From Muribaculaceae bacterium (GTDB taxonomy: Bacteria; Bacteroidota; Bacteroidia; Bacteroidales; Muribaculaceae): a stretch of DNA of 54,465 nucleotides. This document shows positions 17,135 to 25,401 of the stretch, piece by piece; positions within the stretch are counted from its first letter, which is position 1, and each line of letters begins with the position of its first letter. The stretch spans positions 1 to 54,465 of the forward strand of contig JAFTDD010000049.1 of the NCBI GenBank assembly GCA_017454355.1. Direction: 5' to 3'. Made by a program: the position numbers and the translations under genes. The notes under the pieces were generated by a model. The model was not told the origin of the DNA. It ran no database searches and saw nothing but the letters and a program-made list of their open reading frames with translations.

Positions 17135-17542
17135 ATGAAAACGATCAACAACTTGAAGATTACCGCCCTGCTGCTTGTTGTGGCACTCGCGCTCACCGGC
17201 TGCCGCTTGAACGATGACCGCGACTTTGACCAGATTATCGGCCATTGGGTGAGTGACTACACCTACGACGGCTACCGCACCTACGACGCGTGGGATGTCG
17301 AGGAATACTACTTCCACCGCAACGGCGATGGCGAGTATTCGTATGTAGATGAGTGGGGCGTATGGGTCACCTACCGCTTCACGTGGGATACCTATCGCGA
17401 CCAGACCATTGAGTTGCGCTTCCCGGACCGTACCGGCTATAGTTACGTGCAATACTACTACGAGTGGGACCGCGATGGCGACCTCTTGCTGAGCACCGAC
17501 CGCAATATGCGTGAGTATATGGCCTTCCGCTACATGCGTTAG
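17135..17542 (+). CDS. Small lipoprotein
   Basis: A 135-residue lipoprotein: the signal ends in the lipobox LALTGC with Cys at residue 23. The mature part is rich in Tyr, Trp and Asp (GHWVSDYTYDGYRTYDAWD), resembling small lipocalin-like 'IGHW...' domains. The product at 22406 has a similar plan. The function is not known. It lies 36 bp after the zinc-ribbon gene and is probably co-transcribed with it. Confidence 0.72.
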   Translation: MKTINNLKITALLLVVALALTGCRLNDDRDFDQIIGHWVSDYTYDGYRTYDAWDVEEYYFHRNGDGEYSYVDEWGVWVTYRFTWDTYRDQTIELRFPDRTGYSYVQYYYEWDRDGDLLLSTDRNMREYMAFRYMR

Positions 17543-17550
17543 CCGAAGAA

Positions 17551-17577
17551 AGGTTGAGCGGTTTAGCCCCCTCAACC
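17551..17577. repeat. Remnant of the composite GGTTGAG repeat
   Basis: AAGGTTGAGCGGTTTAG is followed at once by CCCCCTCAACCCT, a collapsed version of the left and right arms. It overlaps the recO stop codon (TCA of the plus strand at 17572-17574). Confidence 0.65.
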
Positions 17578-18303
17578 CTGAAAGATTTGTTTTAGCACAT
17601 CGAGGGAGCGCAGCGTGCCCAGGGCGGCGTTGTGCAACCGATAATAGGCGAGGATTGTGTCCAACACCTCGCCTCGTTGTTTGTGGTTGAACCGGAACAA
17701 ATGCAGGTTGGCCGTGGTCATGCGGTCCAGCAGGCGGATTACCGCCGCACGCTCCGGCTCGAGTGCGTGGCGCCCGGCGGGGTCGTCGGTAAACACGCCC
17801 TCCATCATGTCGAACCAGCGGCCTGTCGCATAGGTCTCCATATTCGGCTCGATGCCTAAATGCGCCCCAAGGCGGTAGAGGAACAGCAGGTGGAAATTGG
17901 CCACCGCGTCGCTGCGCAGGTGCTCCAACGTGAGCACCGAGGCCTCAATGAAGGCAAACAGAGCCTCGTTGCGCTCGTGCTCAACGATGGTGCGGCACAG
18001 CAGTTCGCTCACAAACATCGCGATGGCCACACGCGGCGGGTCGCTGTAGATGGCCTGCAACGGCTCGTAGCGCTCCATGTCGTGCATCGTGGCCAGTTCT
18101 GTGCCGGGCTTCAGGCGCGCCTCTAACTCGAGCAGCGACAGTGGCATGAGCAGCGCCTGGCGGCGACGGGCACCCGCTCCGCCGGTGCCCGCCGGCACCA
18201 GAAACGACATCAACCCGCGCCCGTCGGTATAGGCGTGGACGATGTTGTTGCGCTCGCTGTAGCGTATCAGCCGCAGCACCACGGCCCGCACTTTCTCGTA
18301 CAT
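17572..18303 (-). CDS. recO: DNA repair protein RecO
   Basis: A 243-residue recombination mediator that, with RecR, helps RecA load onto single-stranded DNA coated by SSB. The N-terminal OB fold is recognisable (VRAVVLRLIRYSERNNIVHA, then GRGLMSFLVPAGTGG), followed by a helical C-terminal domain (FVSELLCRTIVEHERNEALF). The usual zinc-finger cysteines of some RecO proteins are absent. I start at 18303 (MYEKVRAVV); a longer open frame upstream would translate GGTTGAG repeat DNA. The stop codon lies in a remnant of that same repeat. Confidence 0.85.
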   Translation of the reverse strand: MYEKVRAVVLRLIRYSERNNIVHAYTDGRGLMSFLVPAGTGGAGARRRQALLMPLSLLELEARLKPGTELATMHDMERYEPLQAIYSDPPRVAIAMFVSELLCRTIVEHERNEALFAFIEASVLTLEHLRSDAVANFHLLFLYRLGAHLGIEPNMETYATGRWFDMMEGVFTDDPAGRHALEPERAAVIRLLDRMTTANLHLFRFNHKQRGEVLDTILAYYRLHNAALGTLRSLDVLKQIFQG

Positions 18304-18321
18304 CGTTATCTCGTTTTCTCG

Positions 18322-18563
18322 TTGAGGGGTTGAGAGGTTGAGCGTTGAGGGGTTGAGGGTTGAGCGTTGAGGGGTTGAGAGGTTGAGCGTTGAGGGGGTG
18401 AGAGGTTTAGTGTTGAGAGGTTGAGCCATTTGCTATCGCAAATGGTAATAAATGTAGAGCCTGGCCGCCACGAAGTCCAATCCATTATCCCCAATCGCGC
18501 CAGCGATTGGCTCAACCCCTCAACCTCTCAACCTCTCAACCCTCAACCCTCAACCTCTCAACC
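18322..18563. repeat. Composite GGTTGAG repeat, copy C
   Basis: The longest copy. About a dozen irregular units (GGTTGAG, GCGTTGAG, GGGGTTGAG) lead to CCATTTGCTATCGCAAATGG (18426-18445). The middle includes TCCATTATCCCCAATCGCGC and AGCGATTGGCTC, and the right arm has repeated CCTCAACCTCTCAACC units. It lies between recO and the large TerD-like gene. Confidence 0.85.
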
Positions 18564-18568
18564 ATCCA

Positions 18569-20845
18569 TTACAGCAGCAGCGCGGCCACGGCGGCCGTGT
18601 CGAGCGCCCACTGGGCCGTGTAGGCCTCGGTGGCGCCTTCCGGGGTCTCCACCACCTTCATGCCTTGTGCCTGGGCACGCAATGCCAGCAGGCGGCCGAT
18701 AGACACCTTTGAGGCCAACTTCTTGACGTAGGCGTCCACCGTGGCGAAGTCGAGCGACAGCACATTCTGTCCGCCAAAAGGCAACTCTAACCACACAATC
18801 TCGCGCGCGGCGACGTCCAGCACGCCAAACACCAACCCCTTGTCGCTACTCTCGGTCACGCGCACCATGTGCTGCACCGTGCTCGGGTCATAGGCCACGC
18901 CGGTCTTTTCGTTGACCTCCATCTTGTTGGCACTGTCCATCCACCCTATCACCAGGCCGGGATTAATCATACCGGTGCTATAGGCATTGCAGGTGAAAGC
19001 CACGTAGCGGGCACCGGCCTCTGCCAGCACCGGCAAGTCCAACTCGACATACTCTGCCGTGCCCACCTGATCCGGAATGTTGATGATGTCGCCGCTATGT
19101 TGCGCGCCAATGGCCGTCAGGTTAAAATAGGCGCAGTCCTCGCGGCTGTTCTCGTATATAATCGCCGCGCTCAGGTCCATATCGAGGTGCTGGGCCGGCA
19201 TGCCCTTGCCCCACTGCATGAACAGGCGCACTTTGTCGCCCTCCACCGGGAAGCGCATGCCCTGCAGGGCGGCGTTCACGTCCTGGATGGTTGCCGAGCG
19301 GTCGCCAACGGCCATCGGCACATTGTAGAGTTGTGGGTCGATATAGACGGTGCCCTCGGCATGAGGCAGTGCCGCAAACCGAGCCCGCATCGTGTCCTCA
19401 TACACCTTGCCCACTGCCCGTGCCATCGCCTCGCGCTCGGCCTTGTCGTGCAACGCCAGCCGCGGGTTGGGCGGCAACTTGGCCGCTGTCGACATGGGCG
19501 GACGCACAACGCGGTAGCTGGTGTGGGTGAAGTATGCGTCGGCGTACGAGCCCAGCGTGAGCAGCAGCCGCGGCGGCAACTGCGGTGCCACCTCCTTGAA
19601 GGCGTCCAGCACCGGCTCGGGACCGAGCCACAGCATGTTGGCAAACAGAGTGCGGGCCATCACGCCCGGCCGTTGTTTCAGCAGCGTGAGGGCGCGGGCG
19701 GCGTCATTCGCCTCGCGGGCGGCGCTCACTTTGCCGGCCCACACCTCGTAGCGCTTGTTGTAGAACCGGTCGAGCAGTTCGCGCAGGCGCTCCATTCCCG
19801 GGCGGCGAGCCATCTCGGCCAAGCGCAACGCGCGGATAAAGCGCACCCACATCTCTCGCCGCGGGTGCATCGCCTCGCAGGCCGCCTCCACCGGCAGCGT
19901 CTGGCTGTTGAGCCAGCCGGCCACGCGGCGGCACCACCGGCGGTCATACTTCAGCCGCAACTTCTTGCGCTCAATCTTCAGGAACAAGGCCTGCCGGGCA
20001 AGCGAGGCGGTGTGGTGGGTGCCGGCGCGCAGCGCCCGACGCAGCAGCGTCGACGGCCTGACAAGTTGCAGCAGCCCAGTGTGGTCGTACCACAAGTAGC
20101 GCAGCACGTCGGTGGGTGTCGACATCAGCGCGCCAGCCTCGGCGTCTTTATCCTGCTCCACTAGCGTGTCAATCACCAGCATCAGCGTCTCCTTCATGGA
20201 AATATTTACGCCGGCGGGCAACGGACGCAGCGCGATGAGCGTCTTGAGGCTCTCCACCTGCGTCGCGTCAAGAGCCACAGGACTGCCGAGCAGCGCCTTG
20301 TAGTGGGCCTCGATGTCGCTGTCGCCCCATAGTTCCAGAGTGCGCAACTTGCTGCCTTGACCCTTGTAAATGTTAGTGTCAAACGTGAACGGCGTGCCGC
20401 AGAACGGGCAGCCGTTGTAACGCTCCAGCGGGAAAGTGCCCTCGGGAATGAGATGGCCGCAGGGTAGAGTCACGCCCTGGATAGAAGCGCTCTTGTCCTT
20501 CGCAATCGAATTCCACACGTTGGCGATGTAGGTCAAGAGATGGTCGGAAAAAGTCTCGCCGGTGGGTGTCTGCCACCCCTTGACCATCGGAGCCCAGTTC
20601 AGGCCGATGCCCATCACCTCGTTGATCACGCTCAGCAACTCCACCTGCCTGTCAACGTCCATGGCGTTCAACGCATGCAGCAGCGGCTCGCTCACGGCAA
20701 AGCCCGCCTGGCGCAACTGCTTGACCAGCGCCAGCGTGGAGTAAGTTATATCGGCGCGTGTCGCCATCTCTGTCTCGGGCACGTACACCGCGCCTGCCCG
20801 CAGGCTCACGCGCAGTAACTGGTTGTATTCGTTGTTATTATTCAT
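18569..20845 (-). CDS. Large zinc-binding protein with TerD-like C-terminus (MXAN_6230/SCO0854-like)
   Basis: A 758-residue cytoplasmic protein. Residues about 128-155 hold a RING/zinc-ribbon-like half site (CGHLIPEG and CPFCGTPF). Residues about 190-480 are a long helical region rich in Arg and Leu. From about 540 the sequence resembles the TerD fold: VRLFMQWGKGMPAQHLDMDL, SAAIIYENS, AQHSGDIINIP and AEYVELDLPVLAEAGARYV. From memory of the MXAN_6230/SCO0854 RING-domain family, this pairing of zinc site and TerD-like domain is its hallmark. TerD domains bind calcium and occur in stress and phage-resistance clusters. The exact role is unknown, and no other ter genes are nearby. A possible promoter is TTTG (20941-20938) with TACCTTTA. 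Confidence 0.68.
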   Translation of the reverse strand: MNNNNEYNQLLRVSLRAGAVYVPETEMATRADITYSTLALVKQLRQAGFAVSEPLLHALNAMDVDRQVELLSVINEVMGIGLNWAPMVKGWQTPTGETFSDHLLTYIANVWNSIAKDKSASIQGVTLPCGHLIPEGTFPLERYNGCPFCGTPFTFDTNIYKGQGSKLRTLELWGDSDIEAHYKALLGSPVALDATQVESLKTLIALRPLPAGVNISMKETLMLVIDTLVEQDKDAEAGALMSTPTDVLRYLWYDHTGLLQLVRPSTLLRRALRAGTHHTASLARQALFLKIERKKLRLKYDRRWCRRVAGWLNSQTLPVEAACEAMHPRREMWVRFIRALRLAEMARRPGMERLRELLDRFYNKRYEVWAGKVSAAREANDAARALTLLKQRPGVMARTLFANMLWLGPEPVLDAFKEVAPQLPPRLLLTLGSYADAYFTHTSYRVVRPPMSTAAKLPPNPRLALHDKAEREAMARAVGKVYEDTMRARFAALPHAEGTVYIDPQLYNVPMAVGDRSATIQDVNAALQGMRFPVEGDKVRLFMQWGKGMPAQHLDMDLSAAIIYENSREDCAYFNLTAIGAQHSGDIINIPDQVGTAEYVELDLPVLAEAGARYVAFTCNAYSTGMINPGLVIGWMDSANKMEVNEKTGVAYDPSTVQHMVRVTESSDKGLVFGVLDVAAREIVWLELPFGGQNVLSLDFATVDAYVKKLASKVSIGRLLALRAQAQGMKVVETPEGATEAYTAQWALDTAAVAALLL

Positions 20846-21235
20846 CTTATCTGTAGTTAGTTGATGGCTTATACTCTTGTTCTATAGTGTCATGTCTTGT
20901 TTTGAGGCATAAAGGTAGCAACAATTTTTTATATAGCCAAAAAAATGGCGAATTGCCGCCACAAAATATTGAATCGGCAAGCGCTTTTCCCCCGAAAACT
21001 TGCTGATTTGGTAAGATGCTTTTTGTTTCAAATTCTGTGGATTCTCCCGATAAACCAAGTTGAAAAACATTGTAAATCCGAAGTGCTACTCCCGATTTGC
21101 ATTGTAAATCCGAAGTGCTACTCCCGATTTGCATTATTTTAAGTGTTGAAAACCAAAAAAGTACTTTTTTTACCATAAAATTTTCATATTTCAAAATAAA
21201 TGTCTAATTTTGTGTCAACATTAATTCAATATGCG
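20846..21235. other. Divergent regulatory gap with a 32-bp tandem repeat
   Basis: This gap separates the TerD-like gene (minus) from the first ATPase (plus). At 21068-21099 and 21100-21131 the same 32-bp unit occurs twice in tandem (begins CATTGTAAATCCGAAGTGCT, ends CCCGATTTG) and is followed by the first bases of a third unit. The rest is AT-rich; no gene is visible. Confidence 0.8.
21205..21212 (+). promoter_or_regulatory. -7 box TAATTTTG of the DUF4143 ATPase
   Basis: TAATTTTG fits the -7 consensus and lies 23 bp before the ATG at 21236. It overlaps the codons after an ATG at 21200, which argues that 21236 is the real start. Confidence 0.65.
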
Positions 21236-22378
21236 ATGCTGAAACGGATACTCTCTCTTGGTGAAATTGAGGATTGCAGCCTCTTCCTTTGGGGCGCGCG
21301 CCAAACGGGAAAAAGTACTTTGCTCAAGCAACTGTTTCCCAAGGCGCGCTATTATGACTTGCTCAATGCCGATATCTACAGGCTATTGTCACGTAGGCCA
21401 TCATTGTTGCGTGAGCAGGTCGCGGCATTGCCGCCAACAGTGATTGTAATTATTGATGAAGTGCAGAAGATTCCTGACTTGTTGGACGAAGTGCATAGCC
21501 TGATTCATGATACAGGAAGGCGTTTTATTTTGTGTGGCTCCAGCGCCCGTAAATTGCGCCGCACCGGAGCAAACTTGCTTGGCGGCAGAGCGTTGCCATG
21601 CACTTTGTTGCCGTTGGTCAGTGCTGAGATTCCTGATTTTGACTTGTATCATGCGCTCAACTACGGCTTGTTGCCGCCACATTATATCTCTAAAAATCCC
21701 GCACGGCGCCTCCAAGCCTATATAGACGATTATATTCAGCAGGAAATTGTGGCAGAGTCCGTCATTAGAAATTTGTCGGCTTTCTCAAGATTCCTCGAGG
21801 TGGCGGCGCTCACCGATGCCGAAATTGTCAACTACACTTCAATTGCGGTAGAGTGTGGCGTGTCGGCAAAGACGGTGAAAGAATATTTCACAATTCTGGA
21901 TGAAACATTATTCGGATTTATGGTGCCGGCTTATGTGAAAACAGTCAAGCGGCGCCTTATGCAAGCACCCAAGTTCTACTATTTCGATGTCGGTGTGCCT
22001 AACTATTTGTTACGCCGCACGCCGATAGAGCATGGCTCGGCAGACTATGGTCACGCGCTTGAACACTTGATTATACAAGAAGTCAGGGCCTTTCTTGAAT
22101 ATAGCCATTCGCGTGACAAACTGTCTTATTGGCGAACGGCAACAGGATTGGAGGTGGACTGCATTATTGGTGACGCTAAAGTGGCTGTTGAGGTTAAGGC
22201 TGCATCAGAAGTGCGTCGTGGCCAACTCAAAGGTCTCAAGGCTTTTGCGGAAGAACACCCGTTGTCCAAATGTATTGTGGTGTCTCAAGAGCCATTTGCG
22301 AGGATGACAGATGGCATCGAAATTATTCCTGTCAACGAGTTCCTTTCACGCTTATGGGCCGGCGATATCATCTCATAA
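21236..22378 (+). CDS. AAA ATPase with DUF4143 domain
   Basis: A 380-residue AAA ATPase of the DUF4143 group. Walker A is GARQTGKS (residues 20-27), Walker B VIIDEVQKI (about 78-86), and the sensor region is FILCGSSARKLRR. The C-terminal DUF4143 domain resembles a restriction-endonuclease fold, with YWRTATGLEVDCIIG and VAVEVKAAS giving a D...E-x-K nuclease-like motif. These ATPases are numerous in Bacteroidota; their cellular role is not settled. The start at 21236 fits the promoter position. A 32-bp tandem repeat lies upstream. Confidence 0.85.
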   Translation: MLKRILSLGEIEDCSLFLWGARQTGKSTLLKQLFPKARYYDLLNADIYRLLSRRPSLLREQVAALPPTVIVIIDEVQKIPDLLDEVHSLIHDTGRRFILCGSSARKLRRTGANLLGGRALPCTLLPLVSAEIPDFDLYHALNYGLLPPHYISKNPARRLQAYIDDYIQQEIVAESVIRNLSAFSRFLEVAALTDAEIVNYTSIAVECGVSAKTVKEYFTILDETLFGFMVPAYVKTVKRRLMQAPKFYYFDVGVPNYLLRRTPIEHGSADYGHALEHLIIQEVRAFLEYSHSRDKLSYWRTATGLEVDCIIGDAKVAVEVKAASEVRRGQLKGLKAFAEEHPLSKCIVVSQEPFARMTDGIEIIPVNEFLSRLWAGDIIS

Positions 22379-22405
22379 TGACATATAAACTCTACTGCCC
22401 TCAAT

Positions 22406-22828
22406 TCACGGGATGTGGGTGAACGTCAGCGTGCCGGTGGCGTCGCTCAACGTCAGCCGCCCGCTCTCGATGGTCCAGCGCCACTGGCTGTGGCGCGCGA
22501 AGCCGTACGGCGCGAAGTGCCACTGCTCATCGCTATGGTCCGGAAAGTCGAGCGTCAGCACTCCCCCACCCTCGCTCCAATTGCCGAAGACGGCGTCGTA
22601 ACTCGTCGTCTCGTTAAACACCACACGCAGGCACACAGTGCCACTCTGGAACTGCAGGAACTCGCTGCGGTCCGCGCCGGGCACGCTATAGTCGCCCGTG
22701 GCCTCCGTGAGCCCCCACGTGCCGAACCACGGACCGATGTCGCCGTTGTTGCGCGTGCAGCCCTCCCCTGCTATCGCCGCCATTATAACCACTATAGCGA
22801 CAACTGTCTTATATACTTTTGTCTCCAT
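22406..22828 (-). CDS. Small lipocalin-like lipoprotein
   Basis: A 140-residue lipoprotein with the lipobox AGEGC (Cys 24). The mature part has GPWFGTWGLTEATGDYSV, VLTLDFPDHSDEQWHF and a closing RLTLSDATGTLTFTHI, a plan seen in small lipocalin-like domains of the phylum. The function is unknown. It converges with the ATPase at 21236 across 27 bp. Confidence 0.7.
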   Translation of the reverse strand: METKVYKTVVAIVVIMAAIAGEGCTRNNGDIGPWFGTWGLTEATGDYSVPGADRSEFLQFQSGTVCLRVVFNETTSYDAVFGNWSEGGGVLTLDFPDHSDEQWHFAPYGFARHSQWRWTIESGRLTLSDATGTLTFTHIP

Positions 22829-22938
22829 CTACTGAAATGTTTACCGTTTACCGTGCGTTGCCTTCCGGTTATAGCAATTAAAGGAGTGGCGTGCAAAACG
22901 GAACGGCCGTTTTGTCTGCCGTTAACCATAAAAAGGCT

Positions 22939-24471
22939 TTAAAAACTGAAATCTCCGCTATAGGTCGCCGTCACCAGCCCGCCAACGTTGTTGCCCGCGA
23001 GCGTGCCGCGGTCAATACCCAGGCGGGCGCGCACCGCCAACCGCGGCATGCGCCTCGGCACGTAGGTGGCCTCGAGCAGGAAGCAGTCGGCTGTCACGCC
23101 TGTCACGCGCGGCACAAAAGGCGTGCCCCACGCCTTGCGGTGGCTATAGACGGCCCGGTAACGCCACTCGCGCGTCAACTCGCCCTCCACGGCCACGTGT
23201 ACGCCGCGCAGCAGGTTGTCGCGATACTGCATATAGCCGTCGCGGTTCCATAGCGGCGAACTCACCATCGGCGAGCCAATCGACAATCCGGCCGTGTGAT
23301 AGCCGTTGTAGGCGTGGTTATTATAGTAGTCGTCGGCACCCGTGGCCTGATTGGGAACCTGTGTGCCGGGATTGTCGGCCGGAGCCCAGTGCATCGGGCC
23401 GCTCTGGTTGGTCAGGTCGAGGTATTCCACCACGATGTTACTCACTGCGTCGTGCTCCCCGGCGCGGTACTCCAGGCCCCACAGGCCGTCCCAACCGTTC
23501 ATCTTGCCCAGGCTCGACCCGTCCTCAAACGGGTTCTGCAAGTAGGCGCGCAGCGTCTTGCCCGTCTGACCGATGTGCCAGTCCACGGCCACGTCCACGC
23601 TGCCCACGTGGTTGCCAACGCAGAACTTGTCCGGGTTGGTCGTGCCGCTCTCGCCGCCGGGAACAACACTCTTGAGGAACGTCTTGAAGTCGCTCTCCAT
23701 CTTCTCCACGCCTGTCACGTTGCCCTGCAGGTCATAACTCGTCTTGGTGCCGCCAAACTGGCAGTTGGTCTGCAAGCCGAGCGTCACCACCACCAGCTGT
23801 GACGGCTTGGAACGCAAATACAGCGACTTGTAACTCAGCCAATAGCCGGTTGTGACAAACCCGCCGCGACCCACGTAATGGTTCTCAATCCACGAGGCGT
23901 CGGTGCTGCAGTTGAAACTCAACTCCATCAACGCCTGCACCCACCCCCTGGTGAGCGGCACGTCGAGGAAGTCCCTGAAGCGTAGTCCCGCCCCCGGCAG
24001 CGGACGCGAGTTGCCGCTGCGCGTCAGGTCGCCGCTGCTGTTGCGGCCCACGGTCACCGGCCGCTGCTCGCGCTGACCGATGGTGAGCGTCATGCCGCGG
24101 TAACGGCCCGACACGTAGGCCTGTTGCAGCCACAAGGCCGCCGGCCGCTGCCAATTCACCGTCATCTGACCGGTGGAGCCATTGTAGCGCCCGTAACTCG
24201 CCTTGCGGTTATAACCGCCCCACACCTCCACGCCGGCGCCCCACGCCCAGCGCGTGCTGTCGCTCATGCTGTGGTGAGCCTCAAGGCCCAGCAGCGTCAT
24301 GCCGCCCGACGTGAAGCGCCCGCCCTCCATCGTCGCGATGTGGTATGGTGCCAAGCCGCCGTCGGCAACGCCCGCCGCCAGTGTCGCGCTGTAGTCAATG
24401 TCCACCTCGGCCGCCGACGGCAACGCCGCCGCGGCCGCTATTATGGCTATGATTATCCTGTTCTGTTTCAC
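22939..24471 (-). CDS. Wzi-like capsule-assembly outer-membrane protein
   Basis: A 510-residue outer-membrane beta-barrel candidate, related to the Bacteroidota 'capsule assembly protein Wzi' family. It has a signal peptide (KQNRIIIAIIAAAAALPSAA) and many amphipathic strands. GQREQRPVTVG, GWDGLWGLEYR, NHAYNGYHTAGLSIGSPM and a final Phe (SGDFSF) are visible. Wzi in E. coli binds capsule at the surface; the same role here is inferred. No ATG fits: GTG at 24471 or TTG at 24477 begins the signal peptide and lies about 20 bp after a TAATTTTG box, so I choose GTG. Upstream in-frame ATGs would read through the promoter. Confidence 0.75.
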   Translation of the reverse strand: MKQNRIIIAIIAAAAALPSAAEVDIDYSATLAAGVADGGLAPYHIATMEGGRFTSGGMTLLGLEAHHSMSDSTRWAWGAGVEVWGGYNRKASYGRYNGSTGQMTVNWQRPAALWLQQAYVSGRYRGMTLTIGQREQRPVTVGRNSSGDLTRSGNSRPLPGAGLRFRDFLDVPLTRGWVQALMELSFNCSTDASWIENHYVGRGGFVTTGYWLSYKSLYLRSKPSQLVVVTLGLQTNCQFGGTKTSYDLQGNVTGVEKMESDFKTFLKSVVPGGESGTTNPDKFCVGNHVGSVDVAVDWHIGQTGKTLRAYLQNPFEDGSSLGKMNGWDGLWGLEYRAGEHDAVSNIVVEYLDLTNQSGPMHWAPADNPGTQVPNQATGADDYYNNHAYNGYHTAGLSIGSPMVSSPLWNRDGYMQYRDNLLRGVHVAVEGELTREWRYRAVYSHRKAWGTPFVPRVTGVTADCFLLEATYVPRRMPRLAVRARLGIDRGTLAGNNVGGLVTATYSGDFSF

Positions 24472-24491
24472 AATCAAGTAATTTCGGCCTG

Positions 24492-24519
24492 CAAAATTAC
24501 TAAAAAATCCTGAAACAAA
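24492..24519 (-). promoter_or_regulatory. Promoter of the Wzi-like gene
   Basis: TAATTTTG (24499-24492, minus strand) fits the -7 box and TTTG (24519-24516) lies 16 bp upstream, slightly short of the ideal 19-20. Its position favours the GTG start at 24471. Confidence 0.6.
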
Positions 24520-24596
24520 ACCATTCCCTCCATCACATTGCCCCCTTCTCACTCATAATTGCTCCGTGATGTAGATTGGAGGACGGTATTTTCCGG

Positions 24597-25388
24597 CTAT
24601 TTGGCGTAGATGACTTTGTGGTTATGGATGTATGGAACACCGGTTTTAGGCCCGCTTATCTTGCGTCCCAGCAGGTCATAATAGCCGCACTCGTCTTCTT
24701 TCAAAGTGTTCTTCACCTGAATGGTGCCGTTTGTTTGCAACTTCTCGACGAGTTCCTGATAGTTCTCTGATTGAAAAACCATTTTCCCGGATGTGCTGTC
24801 ATACAGCGCAATCAGTCCAACTGTGCAAGGGCAGATGCAGTCCGGTTCCATATTTGTAAGAGGCTCGTACAGGTTGCCGTTTCCGTAATCAAAACCTATG
24901 CCCTCAATCAGGTTGCACGGCATGCCGGCCGCAACTATGTATCTCCTGTGACCACGTCCTGCGTATTCAACGTCTTCTGCTTCTGTAACCTGCAGGTTTC
25001 TGTATCTGTTGTAACTGTTTTGGTAAAAGAGTGGAGCGTTCTCAAAATCATAGAACTGCTGCTCGGCGGTCTGGTCAATCGTACGCAGGCAGTAGACCGC
25101 CTTGCCGTCATCCTCGCGCATATAGGCAACCGGGTCGTCTTGTTCAACGTCAAGAGTGCCGGTATAGCGGTATAGGTTGTGGTATATTTTGCCGTTGATC
25201 TCGGTGGTGCCTCTGAACTCCAGTTTGTAAGTGGTGTATGAGTCATTCCCGTCCAACTCGTTGATGTTGTTGTAAAGGTATTCCCAAACGACACCCTCGC
25301 GCACAAGGGGTGTATACTCATATTCGGCTGCGGCAATCTTTGCTGCCGATAGAGCCGTTGCAATAATCAGCAGTATAGTCTTCTTCAT
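24597..25388 (-). CDS. Secreted protein with T9SS-like tail
   Basis: A 263-residue protein with a signal peptide (MKKTILLIIATALSAAKIAA) and a C-terminus that reads YYDLLGRKISGPKTGVPYIH and ends KVIYAK, close to T9SS sorting tails of the 'YDL.GR.V...' type. The body is a lipocalin-like or DUF-type domain with VREGVVWEYLYNNI, LYRYTGTL and EGIGFDYGNGNLYEP; the Cys cluster CICPC is notable. The function is unknown. It starts 13 bp after the stop of the C13 protease gene, so the two are likely co-transcribed and secreted by the same route. Confidence 0.78.
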   Translation of the reverse strand: MKKTILLIIATALSAAKIAAAEYEYTPLVREGVVWEYLYNNINELDGNDSYTTYKLEFRGTTEINGKIYHNLYRYTGTLDVEQDDPVAYMREDDGKAVYCLRTIDQTAEQQFYDFENAPLFYQNSYNRYRNLQVTEAEDVEYAGRGHRRYIVAAGMPCNLIEGIGFDYGNGNLYEPLTNMEPDCICPCTVGLIALYDSTSGKMVFQSENYQELVEKLQTNGTIQVKNTLKEDECGYYDLLGRKISGPKTGVPYIHNHKVIYAK

Positions 25389-25401
25389 AACACTGAAACT
25401 T

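Noticed and set aside
18304-18429. N-terminal extension of RecO (repetitive Pro-Leu-Asn-Ser residues)
   Set aside because: It translates GGTTGAG repeat units; RecO begins at MYEKVRAVV.
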